The notes under the pieces were generated by a model. The model saw only the letters and a program-made list of their open reading frames with translations, did no database searches and was not told the origin of the DNA. A DNA stretch of 64,000 nucleotides from Psychrilyobacter piezotolerans (GTDB lineage Bacteria; Fusobacteriota; Fusobacteriia; Fusobacteriales; Fusobacteriaceae), in the NCBI RefSeq assembly GCF_003391055.1, contig NZ_QUAJ01000017.1, positions 1 through 64,000 on the forward strand, written 5' to 3'. Below are positions 7,529 to 16,069 of the stretch, piece after piece; position 1 is the stretch's first letter, and each line of letters opens with the position of its first letter. The translations under genes and the position numbers were made by a program.

Positions 7529-9874
7529 TTACCTTCCCACTCCATCTAAAAAATCAATAAGTTCTTTTACAAAGTCTACACTCTTGCCATCTTTATCTGT
7601 AAGAGGATTTAATTCCACTATATCAACAGAAGTAATCTTGTAGTTTTCAAAGAGAATAGAGAAAATTTCAAGTATCTCTTCTTTTTCAAAACCATCGTTA
7701 ACTGGAACACTCACTCCAGGGGCAAAATTTGGATCTACAGAATCTAAATCAAAACTGATATGAAGTTCTTCAACCTGGAGCATTTCCTTTGCTTTTTCCA
7801 AGGCAGCTACTAATCCCATCTCAAGGACCTCATCATGTGTTATTAAATTAACACCATATTTTTCTATAAAATTTAATTCTCCAGGATCTAAATCTCTAGC
7901 ACCAAACAATAAAACTTTTTTTGGATCAAGGAAATTACCCTTATTCAATCTAGTTAGCTTTGCATCTCCATGGCCCATAAGAGCGGCAAGGACCATCCCG
8001 TGGATATTACCTGAAGGACTTGTATCAGCAGTATTCATATCTGCATGAGCATCTATCCAGATAACACCGGCATCCCTTTTTTCTGCCAATAACCCTGAGA
8101 TACTACCCAGTGAGATAGAGTGATCTCCTCCTACCACGATTGGCCTGTATCCGGATGTAACTAATTCCCTTGTTCTTTCTGCAAGAACTTTTGATGTAGA
8201 TATAACTGAGTTTACAAATTTAAGTCTTTTATCGAATAGATTTTCATCTTCACGTACAGGTTCAATTAATTCTATGACGTTTTTAAGTTCAGGATATTCA
8301 CCGAAAAGATAGTCTATAGCAAATTCAGTTCCTGTTACTGCTGCTCCTAAATTAAAAGGAACTCCAAGAATAAAGTTTTGAACTTTTTCTACGAAAAGAT
8401 AAACAGCGTCAATCTCCTGTATTATATTTATATTTTCAAGATTTACATCTTCTAGACCTTGGACACTGAGCCCAGCTTTCTTAAGATCTTCAACATAATC
8501 AATTATTTCTTCTGTGATTCTCTCACCAGGGCAGAGAATTGGTATTCCAGGAGGATATGCCATGATAAATTCACCACTTATAGCTCCTACAGCTTCTTCT
8601 AAACGTGTTCTGGTTTTTTCACTGAAGAATGCTTCTCTAGGGTTTTGTTCCATCTCTGGGACATTTGGAATATCTTTAAAAGTAGGAATCTCTCCTTCAT
8701 GCTTTGTTTCATTTGAGATCTCTTTTACTGCAGCGATAACACTCTCATGACTTTTAAGGGTATCTCCAAAAGTAGTAACTAAGAGTACATTATAAAAGTC
8801 AGAAAGTTCAGGCTGGATATTGTATTTATCCACAAATATTCTTTCTAATTGATATCCGGTAAGGCCCAGGTCTCTGGCACTGATGGCTATTTTAGTGGGA
8901 TCAAAAGAATATTTTCCCATACCGTCAAGAACTTCTCTGCCAAAACATTTAAATCCGTCGATCTTATTTATCTCTTCTCTTAGAATATCTGCTCTTTCAA
9001 TGGATTTTTTGATAAGATCTGCTCCATCCAATGCAATTTGTTTTCTCGCACAGTCTAAAGAAGCTAATAAGATGTAAGATGGTGATGTAGTCTGTAAAAG
9101 ACTTAATACTTGTCTCATCTTTCCATAACTGATTCTATCCCCCTGTACATGAAGAATAGATCCTTGAGTCATAGCTCCTATTATCTTGTGGGTACTCTGA
9201 GCACAGGCATCTGCACCGGCTTCCATAGCAGAGAGAGGAAGTTCCTCTGAAAATCTCAAGTGGGGACCGTGAGCCTCATCTACAAGAAGAGGGATATCAT
9301 ATTCATGAACTATCTCCACAATTTTTTTAAGGTCTGTAGCCACTCCATAGTAGGTTGGATTTATTATGAGGACAGCTGAAGCATCAGGATTTTCTCTGAG
9401 AGTTCTTTCTACAGTCTCAGGTGCTACTCCATGAGCTATTCCATTTTCATGGTCTATTTCAGGATCCATATATACAGGTTGAGCACCACTCAGGATAACA
9501 CCAGCATTTACTGATTTATGAGTATTTCTAGGAACTAGGATCTTATCCCCGGCCTTTACAGCAGACATTATCATAGCCTGAATAGCTCCAGATGTGCCGT
9601 TAATACAAAAAAAACTTTCCCTTGCACCATAGGCATCTGCTGCCAGTTCCAATGCTCTTTTTATATGGGTCTTGGGATTGTGTAATCCGTCCACCATTTC
9701 AAATATAGTAACATCGATTTTAAATGGGTTAGGTCCCATAAAATCATAAAACTCTTTTTCTACGCCTGCACCCTGTTTATGTCCAGGTACATGAAAGGGG
9801 ATTACCTCTCTTGCTGCGTATACATCCTTTAACACACTAAATATAGGGGTTTCTTTTTGGTTTAATTTATACAA
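7529..9874 (-). CDS. Fused Orn/Lys/Arg decarboxylase-arginase family enzyme
   Basis: A 781-residue two-domain enzyme. Residues 1 to about 480 are a fold-I PLP decarboxylase of the SpeA/Cad type: FHVPGHKQGAG near the start, DEAHGPHL, and the PLP lysine in STHKIIGA at about 229. Residues from about 490 are a ureohydrolase with the dimanganese motifs GGDHS (about 577), DAHAD (about 608) and SFDLDSVDP (about 706). The substrate-loop motif TSPSGNIHGM is closer to arginase than to agmatinase. If the second half is an arginase, the pair would run arginine to ornithine to putrescine; if an agmatinase, arginine to agmatine to putrescine. TTG start with GGAAGTG upstream. Both active sites look intact. 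A single gene. Confidence 0.85.
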   Translation of the reverse strand: MYKLNQKETPIFSVLKDVYAAREVIPFHVPGHKQGAGVEKEFYDFMGPNPFKIDVTIFEMVDGLHNPKTHIKRALELAADAYGARESFFCINGTSGAIQAMIMSAVKAGDKILVPRNTHKSVNAGVILSGAQPVYMDPEIDHENGIAHGVAPETVERTLRENPDASAVLIINPTYYGVATDLKKIVEIVHEYDIPLLVDEAHGPHLRFSEELPLSAMEAGADACAQSTHKIIGAMTQGSILHVQGDRISYGKMRQVLSLLQTTSPSYILLASLDCARKQIALDGADLIKKSIERADILREEINKIDGFKCFGREVLDGMGKYSFDPTKIAISARDLGLTGYQLERIFVDKYNIQPELSDFYNVLLVTTFGDTLKSHESVIAAVKEISNETKHEGEIPTFKDIPNVPEMEQNPREAFFSEKTRTRLEEAVGAISGEFIMAYPPGIPILCPGERITEEIIDYVEDLKKAGLSVQGLEDVNLENINIIQEIDAVYLFVEKVQNFILGVPFNLGAAVTGTEFAIDYLFGEYPELKNVIELIEPVREDENLFDKRLKFVNSVISTSKVLAERTRELVTSGYRPIVVGGDHSISLGSISGLLAEKRDAGVIWIDAHADMNTADTSPSGNIHGMVLAALMGHGDAKLTRLNKGNFLDPKKVLLFGARDLDPGELNFIEKYGVNLITHDEVLEMGLVAALEKAKEMLQVEELHISFDLDSVDPNFAPGVSVPVNDGFEKEEILEIFSILFENYKITSVDIVELNPLTDKDGKSVDFVKELIDFLDGVGR

Positions 9875-10182
9875 ATTATATCACTTCCTTTTAAAAAAAT
9901 TATACTAGCAGGGAATTGTATCTTGTTTTTCATAAAAAAGATATCTCTTTTGTATATATATATACCATCTATTATATATATCCTTTAAAAAAATACTGAC
10001 TTTTAATAAAAAATGACATAATTTCTGGTTCTGCTGCATCAATGGTTCTGGTTTAATAATTTAAAGGTGATAAAATACCCTAAAAAACCAGAAGAAATAT
10101 CATGCGGCCAAAAGAATTTAAATATAACAATTTGAAGGTGACATAATACTACTTTGTGTTCGGTTGTATTTTATCAATCCTT
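9875..10182. other. Intergenic region with inverted repeat
   Basis: No gene seen. TTCTGGTTT (10046-10054) pairs with AAACCAGAA (10085-10093). Two imperfect copies of a motif AAGGTGATAAAATAC / AAGGTGACATAATAC lie at about 10063 and 10133. GGTTCTGCTGCATCAAT at about 10027 resembles IS-end sequences also seen at about 1615 and 35110. Confidence 0.35.
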
Positions 10183-11916
10183 TTAATCATTAACACTTAT
10201 ATCTATAAATTTAAAATTAACAACATCAAATAAACCCTTATCTGTAACTTTTATTTCTGGAATAACAGGTAAGGCTAAAAATGCTAAAGTCATAAATGGA
10301 TCCAGGTCTCTATTTACGCCCAACCTATCATAAGCTGTTTTAAGCATTTCCTCTAGAATTTCTTTTACTGCCTCAATGGGCTTATCCGACATCAATCCTG
10401 CTATTGGTAATTCCAGTTTTTTCAATACCTTACCCTTAGACACTATGACCACTCCTCCCTGTATTTTTCCAATCTCCTCTACAGCTGCATGCATATCATG
10501 ATCATTATCTCCTATGACTAAAATATTATGGGAATCATTTGAAACAGTAGAAGCTATGGCTCCCCCTTTAAGGTTAAAGTTTTCTACCAGGCTGAACCCT
10601 ATATTTCCCGTGGCATTATGTCTTTCAATTACTGCTAGTTTTAGAAGATCTTTATCACTGTTAAACTTGAAATATCCCTTATCATCTACTTCCACTTCAC
10701 GGATTACTTTTTCAGTTAAAAGACTATGGGGCAGTAACCTCATGACATTTGCACGATTACTTGTTAGTTTGATCTTTAGATCTTTTTCGTGAATTTTTTT
10801 AAAATTCACAGTGCCGCTCACCTTTGTAATATCCTCTTTTTTTACCTGGAAGAGTGCTTCACCATCCTTCGCAGCAAATTTTCCATTTTTTATAACTTCC
10901 AATACATTAAAATCTTCTAAAGAATCTACAACTATTAAGTCTGCATCATATCCGGGAGCGATTGCTCCTAAGTTTTTTATCCCATAACATTCGCAGACAT
11001 TGATAGTCGCCATTTTAATTGCTGTTATGGGGTCTATCCCTTTTTTTATAGCAGTTCTTATATTATTGTCAATATGCCCGCTTTCTATTATATCCTCTGG
11101 ATGCCTGTCATCTGTGCAGAACAAACATCTCCTTTCATTTTCTGGAGTTATTCCTCCTATTAAAGCTTCTAAATTTTTGGCTGCACTCCCCTCCCTTATG
11201 GAAATATAGATCCCTTTTCTTAACCTGTCCTGCATCTCATCTACAGTAGAACACTCGTGATCCGTTTTTATTCCCCCTATTATATATGCATTCAGCTCTT
11301 CACCGCTGATATCAGGTGAATGACCATCTATTATTTTATTATTATCCTGAGCTAATTTTAATTTGTCTACTATTTTACTGTCTCCCTGTATTACCCCTGG
11401 ATAATTCATCATTTCTCCCAGGCCTAAGACCATAGGATTACCAATTAACTCCTTTAATTCTCCAGCTTCCAGTATTGCTCCTGAATTTTCAAATGGTGTT
11501 GCAGGGACACATGAAGGGAGCATATAATAAACATTGAGGGGGAGATCTTCACTGGATTTAATCATAAATTTAATACCTTCCAGACCACACACATTGGCTA
11601 TTTCATGGGGATCTGTAATTACACTTGTTGTTCCTTTGGGGACCACTGCCCGTGCAAACTGACCGGGTGAAATCATAGAACTTTCCATATGAACATGGCT
11701 GTCTATAAGTCCCGGAGATAAATATTTACCATTTAGATCGATTTCGTGTAAACCGCAATAATCTCCAATCCCTATTATTTTCCCCGAATCAATTGCCAGA
11801 TCACCTTCTATTATCTCGCTTGAAAATACATCAATAATCCGGCAATTCTTCAGCACAAGTTCTGCTTTTTTTCGTTTTGCTGCTACATCAATTAAATGCT
11901 TTATTTTGTCATTCAT
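10183..11916 (-). CDS. ade: Adenine deaminase
   Basis: A 577-residue amidohydrolase converting adenine to hypoxanthine and ammonia, for purine salvage or use as a nitrogen source. The metal-binding motif GLIDSHVHMESSM carries His74 and His76. Further family blocks are VITDPHEIANVCG, GHSPDISGEELNAYI, and CTDDRHPEDI with the downstream metal/catalytic Asp-His. Length matches Ade (about 580). Start ATG with GGAGGG upstream. The leader holds an adenine-type purine riboswitch, and the promoter has consensus boxes, so expression should rise with adenine. All key residues are present. Confidence 0.95.
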   Translation of the reverse strand: MNDKIKHLIDVAAKRKKAELVLKNCRIIDVFSSEIIEGDLAIDSGKIIGIGDYCGLHEIDLNGKYLSPGLIDSHVHMESSMISPGQFARAVVPKGTTSVITDPHEIANVCGLEGIKFMIKSSEDLPLNVYYMLPSCVPATPFENSGAILEAGELKELIGNPMVLGLGEMMNYPGVIQGDSKIVDKLKLAQDNNKIIDGHSPDISGEELNAYIIGGIKTDHECSTVDEMQDRLRKGIYISIREGSAAKNLEALIGGITPENERRCLFCTDDRHPEDIIESGHIDNNIRTAIKKGIDPITAIKMATINVCECYGIKNLGAIAPGYDADLIVVDSLEDFNVLEVIKNGKFAAKDGEALFQVKKEDITKVSGTVNFKKIHEKDLKIKLTSNRANVMRLLPHSLLTEKVIREVEVDDKGYFKFNSDKDLLKLAVIERHNATGNIGFSLVENFNLKGGAIASTVSNDSHNILVIGDNDHDMHAAVEEIGKIQGGVVIVSKGKVLKKLELPIAGLMSDKPIEAVKEILEEMLKTAYDRLGVNRDLDPFMTLAFLALPVIPEIKVTDKGLFDVVNFKFIDISVND

Positions 11917-11941
11917 TTTTTCCCTCCGTTTATAGTTAAAT

Positions 11942-11989
11942 AAAAAAATCCCACCACAAAAATGAAATGCTGTATAGCATTCATTTTGT
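11942..11989 (-). terminator. Expression-platform terminator of the adenine riboswitch
   Basis: Minus strand: a hairpin of about 14 base pairs (ACAAAATGAATGCT with AGCATTTCATTTTTGT, loop ATAC) followed by GGTGGGA and seven Ts. Its 5' arm overlaps the 3' strand of aptamer helix P1, so ligand-bound aptamer and terminator exclude each other. This is the layout of an ON switch. Confidence 0.75.
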
Positions 11990-12050
11990 AATGAGAAATT
12001 AAGGTTTCCCGTAGAAACCCCCGAACCAAATTATCGGGGTTATACGATTA
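11985..12050 (-). ncRNA. Adenine-type purine riboswitch aptamer
   Basis: The minus-strand RNA shows all purine-aptamer landmarks in order: J1/2 TATAAC; P2 CCCCGA/TCGGGG with an L2 close to AATTTGG; J2/3 GTTTCTAC; P3 GGGAA/TTCTC with L3 ACCTTAAT; and J3/1 ATTAC. The base that pairs with the ligand in J3/1 is U, not C, which is the adenine signature. P1 is short and imperfect. It sits directly upstream of adenine deaminase, so the predicted ligand matches the gene. Confidence 0.9.
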
Positions 12051-12063
12051 TTTTATTTTGTAT

Positions 12064-12092
12064 ACTATATATTTTATTTTAAATCTTGTCAA
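12064..12092 (-). promoter_or_regulatory. Promoter of ade
   Basis: Minus strand: TTGACA (12092-12087), a 17-base spacer, TATAGT (12069-12064), placed just upstream of the riboswitch. Confidence 0.75.
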
Positions 12093-12103
12093 CTATAATT
12101 TTA

Positions 12104-12133
12104 ATTACCTTTGAGGCAATTGATGCCGGTAAT
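12104..12133. promoter_or_regulatory. Two-part inverted repeat between ade and the arsenite exporter
   Basis: ATTACC/GGTAAT outer arms and GGCA/TGCC inner arms. It could be an operator for the divergent arsenite gene or an RNA hairpin; no known operator is matched. Confidence 0.3.
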
Positions 12134-12288
12134 ATTGCAGAATAAAGACAAAAGAAAAAGGAAAATACGTCTATTTAAAGTAAAAAGACAAGGCCGATTA
12201 AAAATGGTAGGTAAGGGATGAAAAAATAAAAGAAACTGGAAACCAGCATAAGAAAGGCTATGGAAGGATCAAAGGGGGGAATAAGGTT

Positions 12289-13362
12289 ATGAAGAATACC
12301 GATGAAAAAAAATCAGGTATAGGATTTTTTGAAAAATATCTGAGCCTGTGGGTCATACTCTGTATGGTTACTGGTGTACTGATAGGTAAATTTTTGCCCG
12401 GCATCCCTGAATTTTTGGGAAAATTTGAATATGCCAAAGTTTCCATACCGATAGCAGTCCTTATCTGGCTCATGATCTATCCAATGATGATGAAAGTTGA
12501 TTTTACCAGTGTTAAAAATGTCGGTAAAAATCCCAAAGGACTGTATGTTACCTGGGTTACAAATTGGCTGATTAAACCTTTTACAATGTATGCTATAGCA
12601 CACTTTTTCTTGTTCGTGGTTTTCAAGTCACTAATTTCAACAGAACTTGCCAAAGATTATCTGGCAGGAGCAATTCTTTTAGGTGCGGCTCCCTGTACTG
12701 CTATGGTGTTTGTCTGGAGCTATCTGACCAAGGGAAATCCTGCTTATACCGTTGTCCAGGTAGCAACAAATGATCTGATTATTTTAATAGCCTTCCCTCC
12801 CATTGTTGCCTTTTTGCTTGGTATTGGAGGTATAGTAATTCCCTGGGCTACCCTTTTTCTGTCTGTCTTACTTTTTGTAGTGATTCCTTTAGTCGGAGGA
12901 GTACTGACAAGGGTGAATGTTATAAAGAAAAAAGGTATAGAATATTTTAACCGGGAGTTTATTCCCAAATTCAACGATCTTACAATTGGAGGGTTACTGC
13001 TGACTTTGATAATTATTTTCTCTTTTCAGGGAGAAGTCATTCTCAATAATCCCCTGCATATTATATTGATTGCCATTCCTTTGAGTATTCAGACCTTTTT
13101 TATTTTTTTTATTGCATATTTTACCAGCAAAAAGGTAAGGCTGAGCCATGAAATTGCAGCTCCTGCCGCAATGATTGGAGCCTCTAATTTCTTTGAGCTT
13201 TCGGTTGCAGTAGCTATATCGTTATTTGGGGCGTCATCGCCGGTAGTGTTAGCTACTATTGTAGGGGTACTTGTAGAGGTTCCTGTAATGCTGACCCTGG
13301 TAAAAATAGCTAACTATACAAAAGGATGGTTTCCTGAAGATATCTCGAAAAAACAGATTTAG
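12289..13362 (+). CDS. acr3: ACR3-family arsenite efflux permease
   Basis: A 357-residue integral membrane protein with about ten hydrophobic segments, exporting As(III) as an ACR3 (bile/arsenite/riboflavin transporter superfamily) carrier. The family signature AAPCTAMVFVWSYLTKGNP, with its essential cysteine, is present at about 128-146, as are the N-terminal block IWLMIYPMMMKVDF and a late GASNFFELSVAVA segment. Length fits ACR3 (about 350). ATG preceded by AAGGGGGGAATAAGGTT. No arsR or arsC is adjacent, so it appears as a stand-alone gene; regulation is unclear. Confidence 0.93.
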   Translation: MKNTDEKKSGIGFFEKYLSLWVILCMVTGVLIGKFLPGIPEFLGKFEYAKVSIPIAVLIWLMIYPMMMKVDFTSVKNVGKNPKGLYVTWVTNWLIKPFTMYAIAHFFLFVVFKSLISTELAKDYLAGAILLGAAPCTAMVFVWSYLTKGNPAYTVVQVATNDLIILIAFPPIVAFLLGIGGIVIPWATLFLSVLLFVVIPLVGGVLTRVNVIKKKGIEYFNREFIPKFNDLTIGGLLLTLIIIFSFQGEVILNNPLHIILIAIPLSIQTFFIFFIAYFTSKKVRLSHEIAAPAAMIGASNFFELSVAVAISLFGASSPVVLATIVGVLVEVPVMLTLVKIANYTKGWFPEDISKKQI

Positions 13363-13686
13363 TATAATAAATTTTAAACTTTTTCCACCTAAGTGATATC
13401 CGATAGATATAAGTAGATTTTCTGCTTGAGTCACCCACTTTTTATTTTTTTCAAAATTACTCTAAATGATGAATTTCACTGTGAAAAAAACAACAATACC
13501 AAATTTATATATAATTTTTTAAGGTAGAGCATAACAATGTTTCTATTCTTTTTTAGTCTGTGCTGTTTCATTATGGAGTGAAAAAAATATTAATTATTTA
13601 CTTTGCTGTAATATAGAAATACACTTAAATAAAGGTGATATGGGATATAGAAGGTATAGTGAATAATATTATGAATATAGGAGTAG
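13363..13686. other. Leader region of the lipoate/glycine cleavage operon
   Basis: No gene. A small hairpin AAGTAGA/TCTGCTT lies at 13409-13425, and a palindrome TTTCACTGTGAAA at 13474-13486 could be a regulator site. A TGCTGTAATAT extended -10-like box is near 13601. The glycine riboswitch consensus was looked for and is not apparent. Confidence 0.4.
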
Positions 13687-14556
13687 ATGATATTTATGAA
13701 TAATAATAGAGTAGCAAAACCAGAATGGCTAAAAATAAACTTAGGAAGTGTTAAAGGTTTTCAAAATATAGAAAGTATGTTAAAGGAGTTGAATTTAAAA
13801 ACTGTATGTAAAGAAGCTAATTGCCCTAATAGAGCAGAGTGTTACTCCAGTGGAACTGCGACCTTTTTGATAATGGGAGGGGTATGTACAAGAAAGTGTA
13901 AATTTTGTAATGTAAAAGATGGTTCACCTAAGGACTTGGATAGTGATGAACCAAAACATATAGCTGAAGCTGTTAAAAAACTTAAATTAAATTATGTAGT
14001 AGTTACATCGGTAACCCGGGATGATTTAGCTGATGGAGGTGCCAGCCACTTTGCGAAGGTTATAAGGGAGATAAGAAAAATAGATAAGGATGTCAGAATT
14101 GAAGTATTAATTCCTGATTTAAAAGGGAGGGAAGAATCTTTAAAAATAGTTTTAAAAGCAATGCCGGAAGTATTAAATCATAATATCGAAACAATTCCAA
14201 GGTTATATGATCTCATAAGACCTGAAGCTGAGTATAATAGAAGTTTAGACATTTTAAAGAGTGCAAAGACAACAGCTCCTAAAATTAAAACAAAATCCGG
14301 GATAATGTTAGGATTAGGGGAAACTCGGGAAGAAGTTATTGAAGTTTTTAAAGATTTGAGGGAACATTCCTGTGATCTCTTAACTATCGGTCAGTATTTA
14401 AGACCTTCGGCAGAACATTATCCGGTATATGAATATGTAACTCCTGAAGAGTTTGAATGGTACAAACAAAAAGCTGAAGAAATGGGTTTTGAAAATGTAG
14501 CTTCAGGGCCTCTTGTGAGAAGTTCTTATAAAGCCTGGCAGCTATATAATGATTAA
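13687..14556 (+). CDS. lipA: Lipoyl synthase
   Basis: A 289-residue radical-SAM enzyme that inserts two sulfurs into octanoyl groups on lipoyl domains (here GcvH). The auxiliary cluster motif Cys41-x4-Cys46-x5-Cys52 and the radical-SAM motif Cys67-x3-Cys71-x2-Cys74 are both intact. The C-terminal RSSYKAW, whose serine ligates the auxiliary cluster, is also present. Two starts are possible: ATG 13687 lies three bases after AGGAG, ATG 13696 twelve bases after. First gene of the operon; its product serves the GcvH encoded two genes later, together with lipB at the operon end. It overlaps an upstream reading of gcvT but not the chosen gcvT start. Confidence 0.95.
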   Translation: MIFMNNNRVAKPEWLKINLGSVKGFQNIESMLKELNLKTVCKEANCPNRAECYSSGTATFLIMGGVCTRKCKFCNVKDGSPKDLDSDEPKHIAEAVKKLKLNYVVVTSVTRDDLADGGASHFAKVIREIRKIDKDVRIEVLIPDLKGREESLKIVLKAMPEVLNHNIETIPRLYDLIRPEAEYNRSLDILKSAKTTAPKIKTKSGIMLGLGETREEVIEVFKDLREHSCDLLTIGQYLRPSAEHYPVYEYVTPEEFEWYKQKAEEMGFENVASGPLVRSSYKAWQLYND

Positions 14557-14566
14557 GGAGGGTAAA

Positions 14567-15667
14567 ATGGAATTGAAAAAAACGTCATTAAATGAAGTGC
14601 ACAAAAAACTAGGTGGTAAATTAATAGACTTTGCAGGTTGGGAACTCCCTATTCAATTTCAAGGGATTAAAGAGGAGCATCTTGCCGTTAGGGAAAGAGC
14701 CGGTCTCTTTGATGTATCTCATATGGGAGAAATTACTGTTGAAGGTTTAGAATCTTTAAAATTTGTAGATTACTTAGTTGCCAATGATGCAGGTACTCTG
14801 AATGATAATCAAGTGATGTATACATTTATGTGCAATGAAAAAGGCGGTGTTGTCGATGACCTGCTTGTCTATAAGTATTCCAATGAAAAGATATTATTGG
14901 TAGTAAATGCATCTAATATTGAAAAAGATTATAGATGGATAGAAGAAAAATCCCATGATTTTGATGTTATAACAAAAAACATATCTGAAGAAGTTTCACA
15001 AATTGCAATTCAAGGACCTAAAGCACAGGAGATCCTTCAAAAGATTACAGATATTGACTTAAATGAGATAAAATTCTTTACATTTAATTCTGAAGTTCTA
15101 TTATCTGGAGTAGAATGCCTGGTCTCAAGAACCGGATATACCGGAGAAGATGGGTTTGAAATATATCTAAGTAATAACGCAGCTGTTTCTATTGTAGAAG
15201 AACTGCTAAATGTTGGTGGAGAGGATCTTTCTCCTATAGGACTCGGAGCCAGAGATACACTTAGGTTTGAAGCAGGGCTGCCTCTCTATGGGAATGAATT
15301 AAGAGAAGATGTTACCCCCCTTGAATCGGGACTTGGTTTTTTTGTAAAGTTAGAGGCTGGAGACTTTATAGGAAAGAATATCCTTGTAGCACAAAAAAAA
15401 GAAGGATTAAAAAGAAAAACAGCAGGATTTAAATTAATTGGAAAAGGCATTGCCAGAGGTGGATACAAAGTCGTTGCCCATGGAAAAGAAATTGGAGCTG
15501 TTACAACAGGCTATCAGCTTCCTGGAAAAAAAGAAAGTATCGGCCTTGCTCTTATGGATACAGAATATGCTAAGTTAGGAACACATATTCAAATAGAAAT
15601 CAGAAAAAAACTTGTAGATGCCCAAATAATTAGTAAAAAGTTTTTAGATAAAAAATATAAAAAATAA
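14567..15667 (+). CDS. gcvT: Glycine cleavage system T protein (aminomethyltransferase)
   Basis: A 366-residue enzyme that moves the aminomethyl carbon from lipoyl-GcvH to tetrahydrofolate, releasing ammonia. Family blocks seen: GGKLIDFAGWELPIQF, FDVSHMGEI, the QIAIQGPKA region, SRTGYTGEDGFEIY and the C-terminal SIGLALMD. The ATG at 14567 is chosen because AAGGAGG lies just upstream; an in-frame ATG at 14549 overlaps the lipA stop and contains that site. Length is normal. Second gene of the lip-gcv operon. Confidence 0.95.
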   Translation: MELKKTSLNEVHKKLGGKLIDFAGWELPIQFQGIKEEHLAVRERAGLFDVSHMGEITVEGLESLKFVDYLVANDAGTLNDNQVMYTFMCNEKGGVVDDLLVYKYSNEKILLVVNASNIEKDYRWIEEKSHDFDVITKNISEEVSQIAIQGPKAQEILQKITDIDLNEIKFFTFNSEVLLSGVECLVSRTGYTGEDGFEIYLSNNAAVSIVEELLNVGGEDLSPIGLGARDTLRFEAGLPLYGNELREDVTPLESGLGFFVKLEAGDFIGKNILVAQKKEGLKRKTAGFKLIGKGIARGGYKVVAHGKEIGAVTTGYQLPGKKESIGLALMDTEYAKLGTHIQIEIRKKLVDAQIISKKFLDKKYKK

Positions 15668-15694
15668 ATAAAAAACTCAGAGGAGGAATTAATA

Positions 15695-16069
15695 ATGGAG
15701 AATTTACTTTATTCAAAGGAACATGAATGGATTAAGGTAGAAGGGAACACAGCACTTGTAGGAATTACTGATCATGCACAAAAATCATTGGGAGAAATTG
15801 TATATGTGGAACTGCCTGAAATTGATGATGAATTTGAAGCTGCAGAAGCTTTTGGTGTTATAGAGTCTGTAAAAGCAGCTTCAGATTCATATATGCCTGT
15901 ATCGGGAAAAATTATCGAAATTAACGAGGATTTAGAAGATAACCCTACTTTATTAAATGAAGATCCATATGGAACTTGGATTATAAAGATCGAACTTTCG
16001 GATAAAGGAGAATTAGATTCATTATTAGATCTATCAGCATATAATGAATTATGTGAGGAGGATAATTAA
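15695..16069 (+). CDS. gcvH: Glycine cleavage system H protein
   Basis: A 124-residue lipoyl carrier protein that shuttles the aminomethyl intermediate between P, T and L proteins. The lipoylation site is Lys60 in [11 protein letters not shown], and the domain ends with the usual NPYG-type turn (EDPYGTWI). Strong site GAGGAGG before the ATG. Its stop overlaps the gcvPA start (TAATG), giving translational coupling. It is the probable client of the lipA and lipB in the same operon. Confidence 0.97.
   Translation: MENLLYSKEHEWIKVEGNTALVGITDHAQKSLGEIVYVELPEIDDEFEAAEAFGVIESVKAASDSYMPVSGKIIEINEDLEDNPTLLNEDPYGTWIIKIELSDKGELDSLLDLSAYNELCEEDN

Noticed and set aside
13363-13686. Glycine riboswitch before lipA-gcv
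   Set aside because: Expected from gene content, but the characteristic conserved blocks are not visible in this leader.
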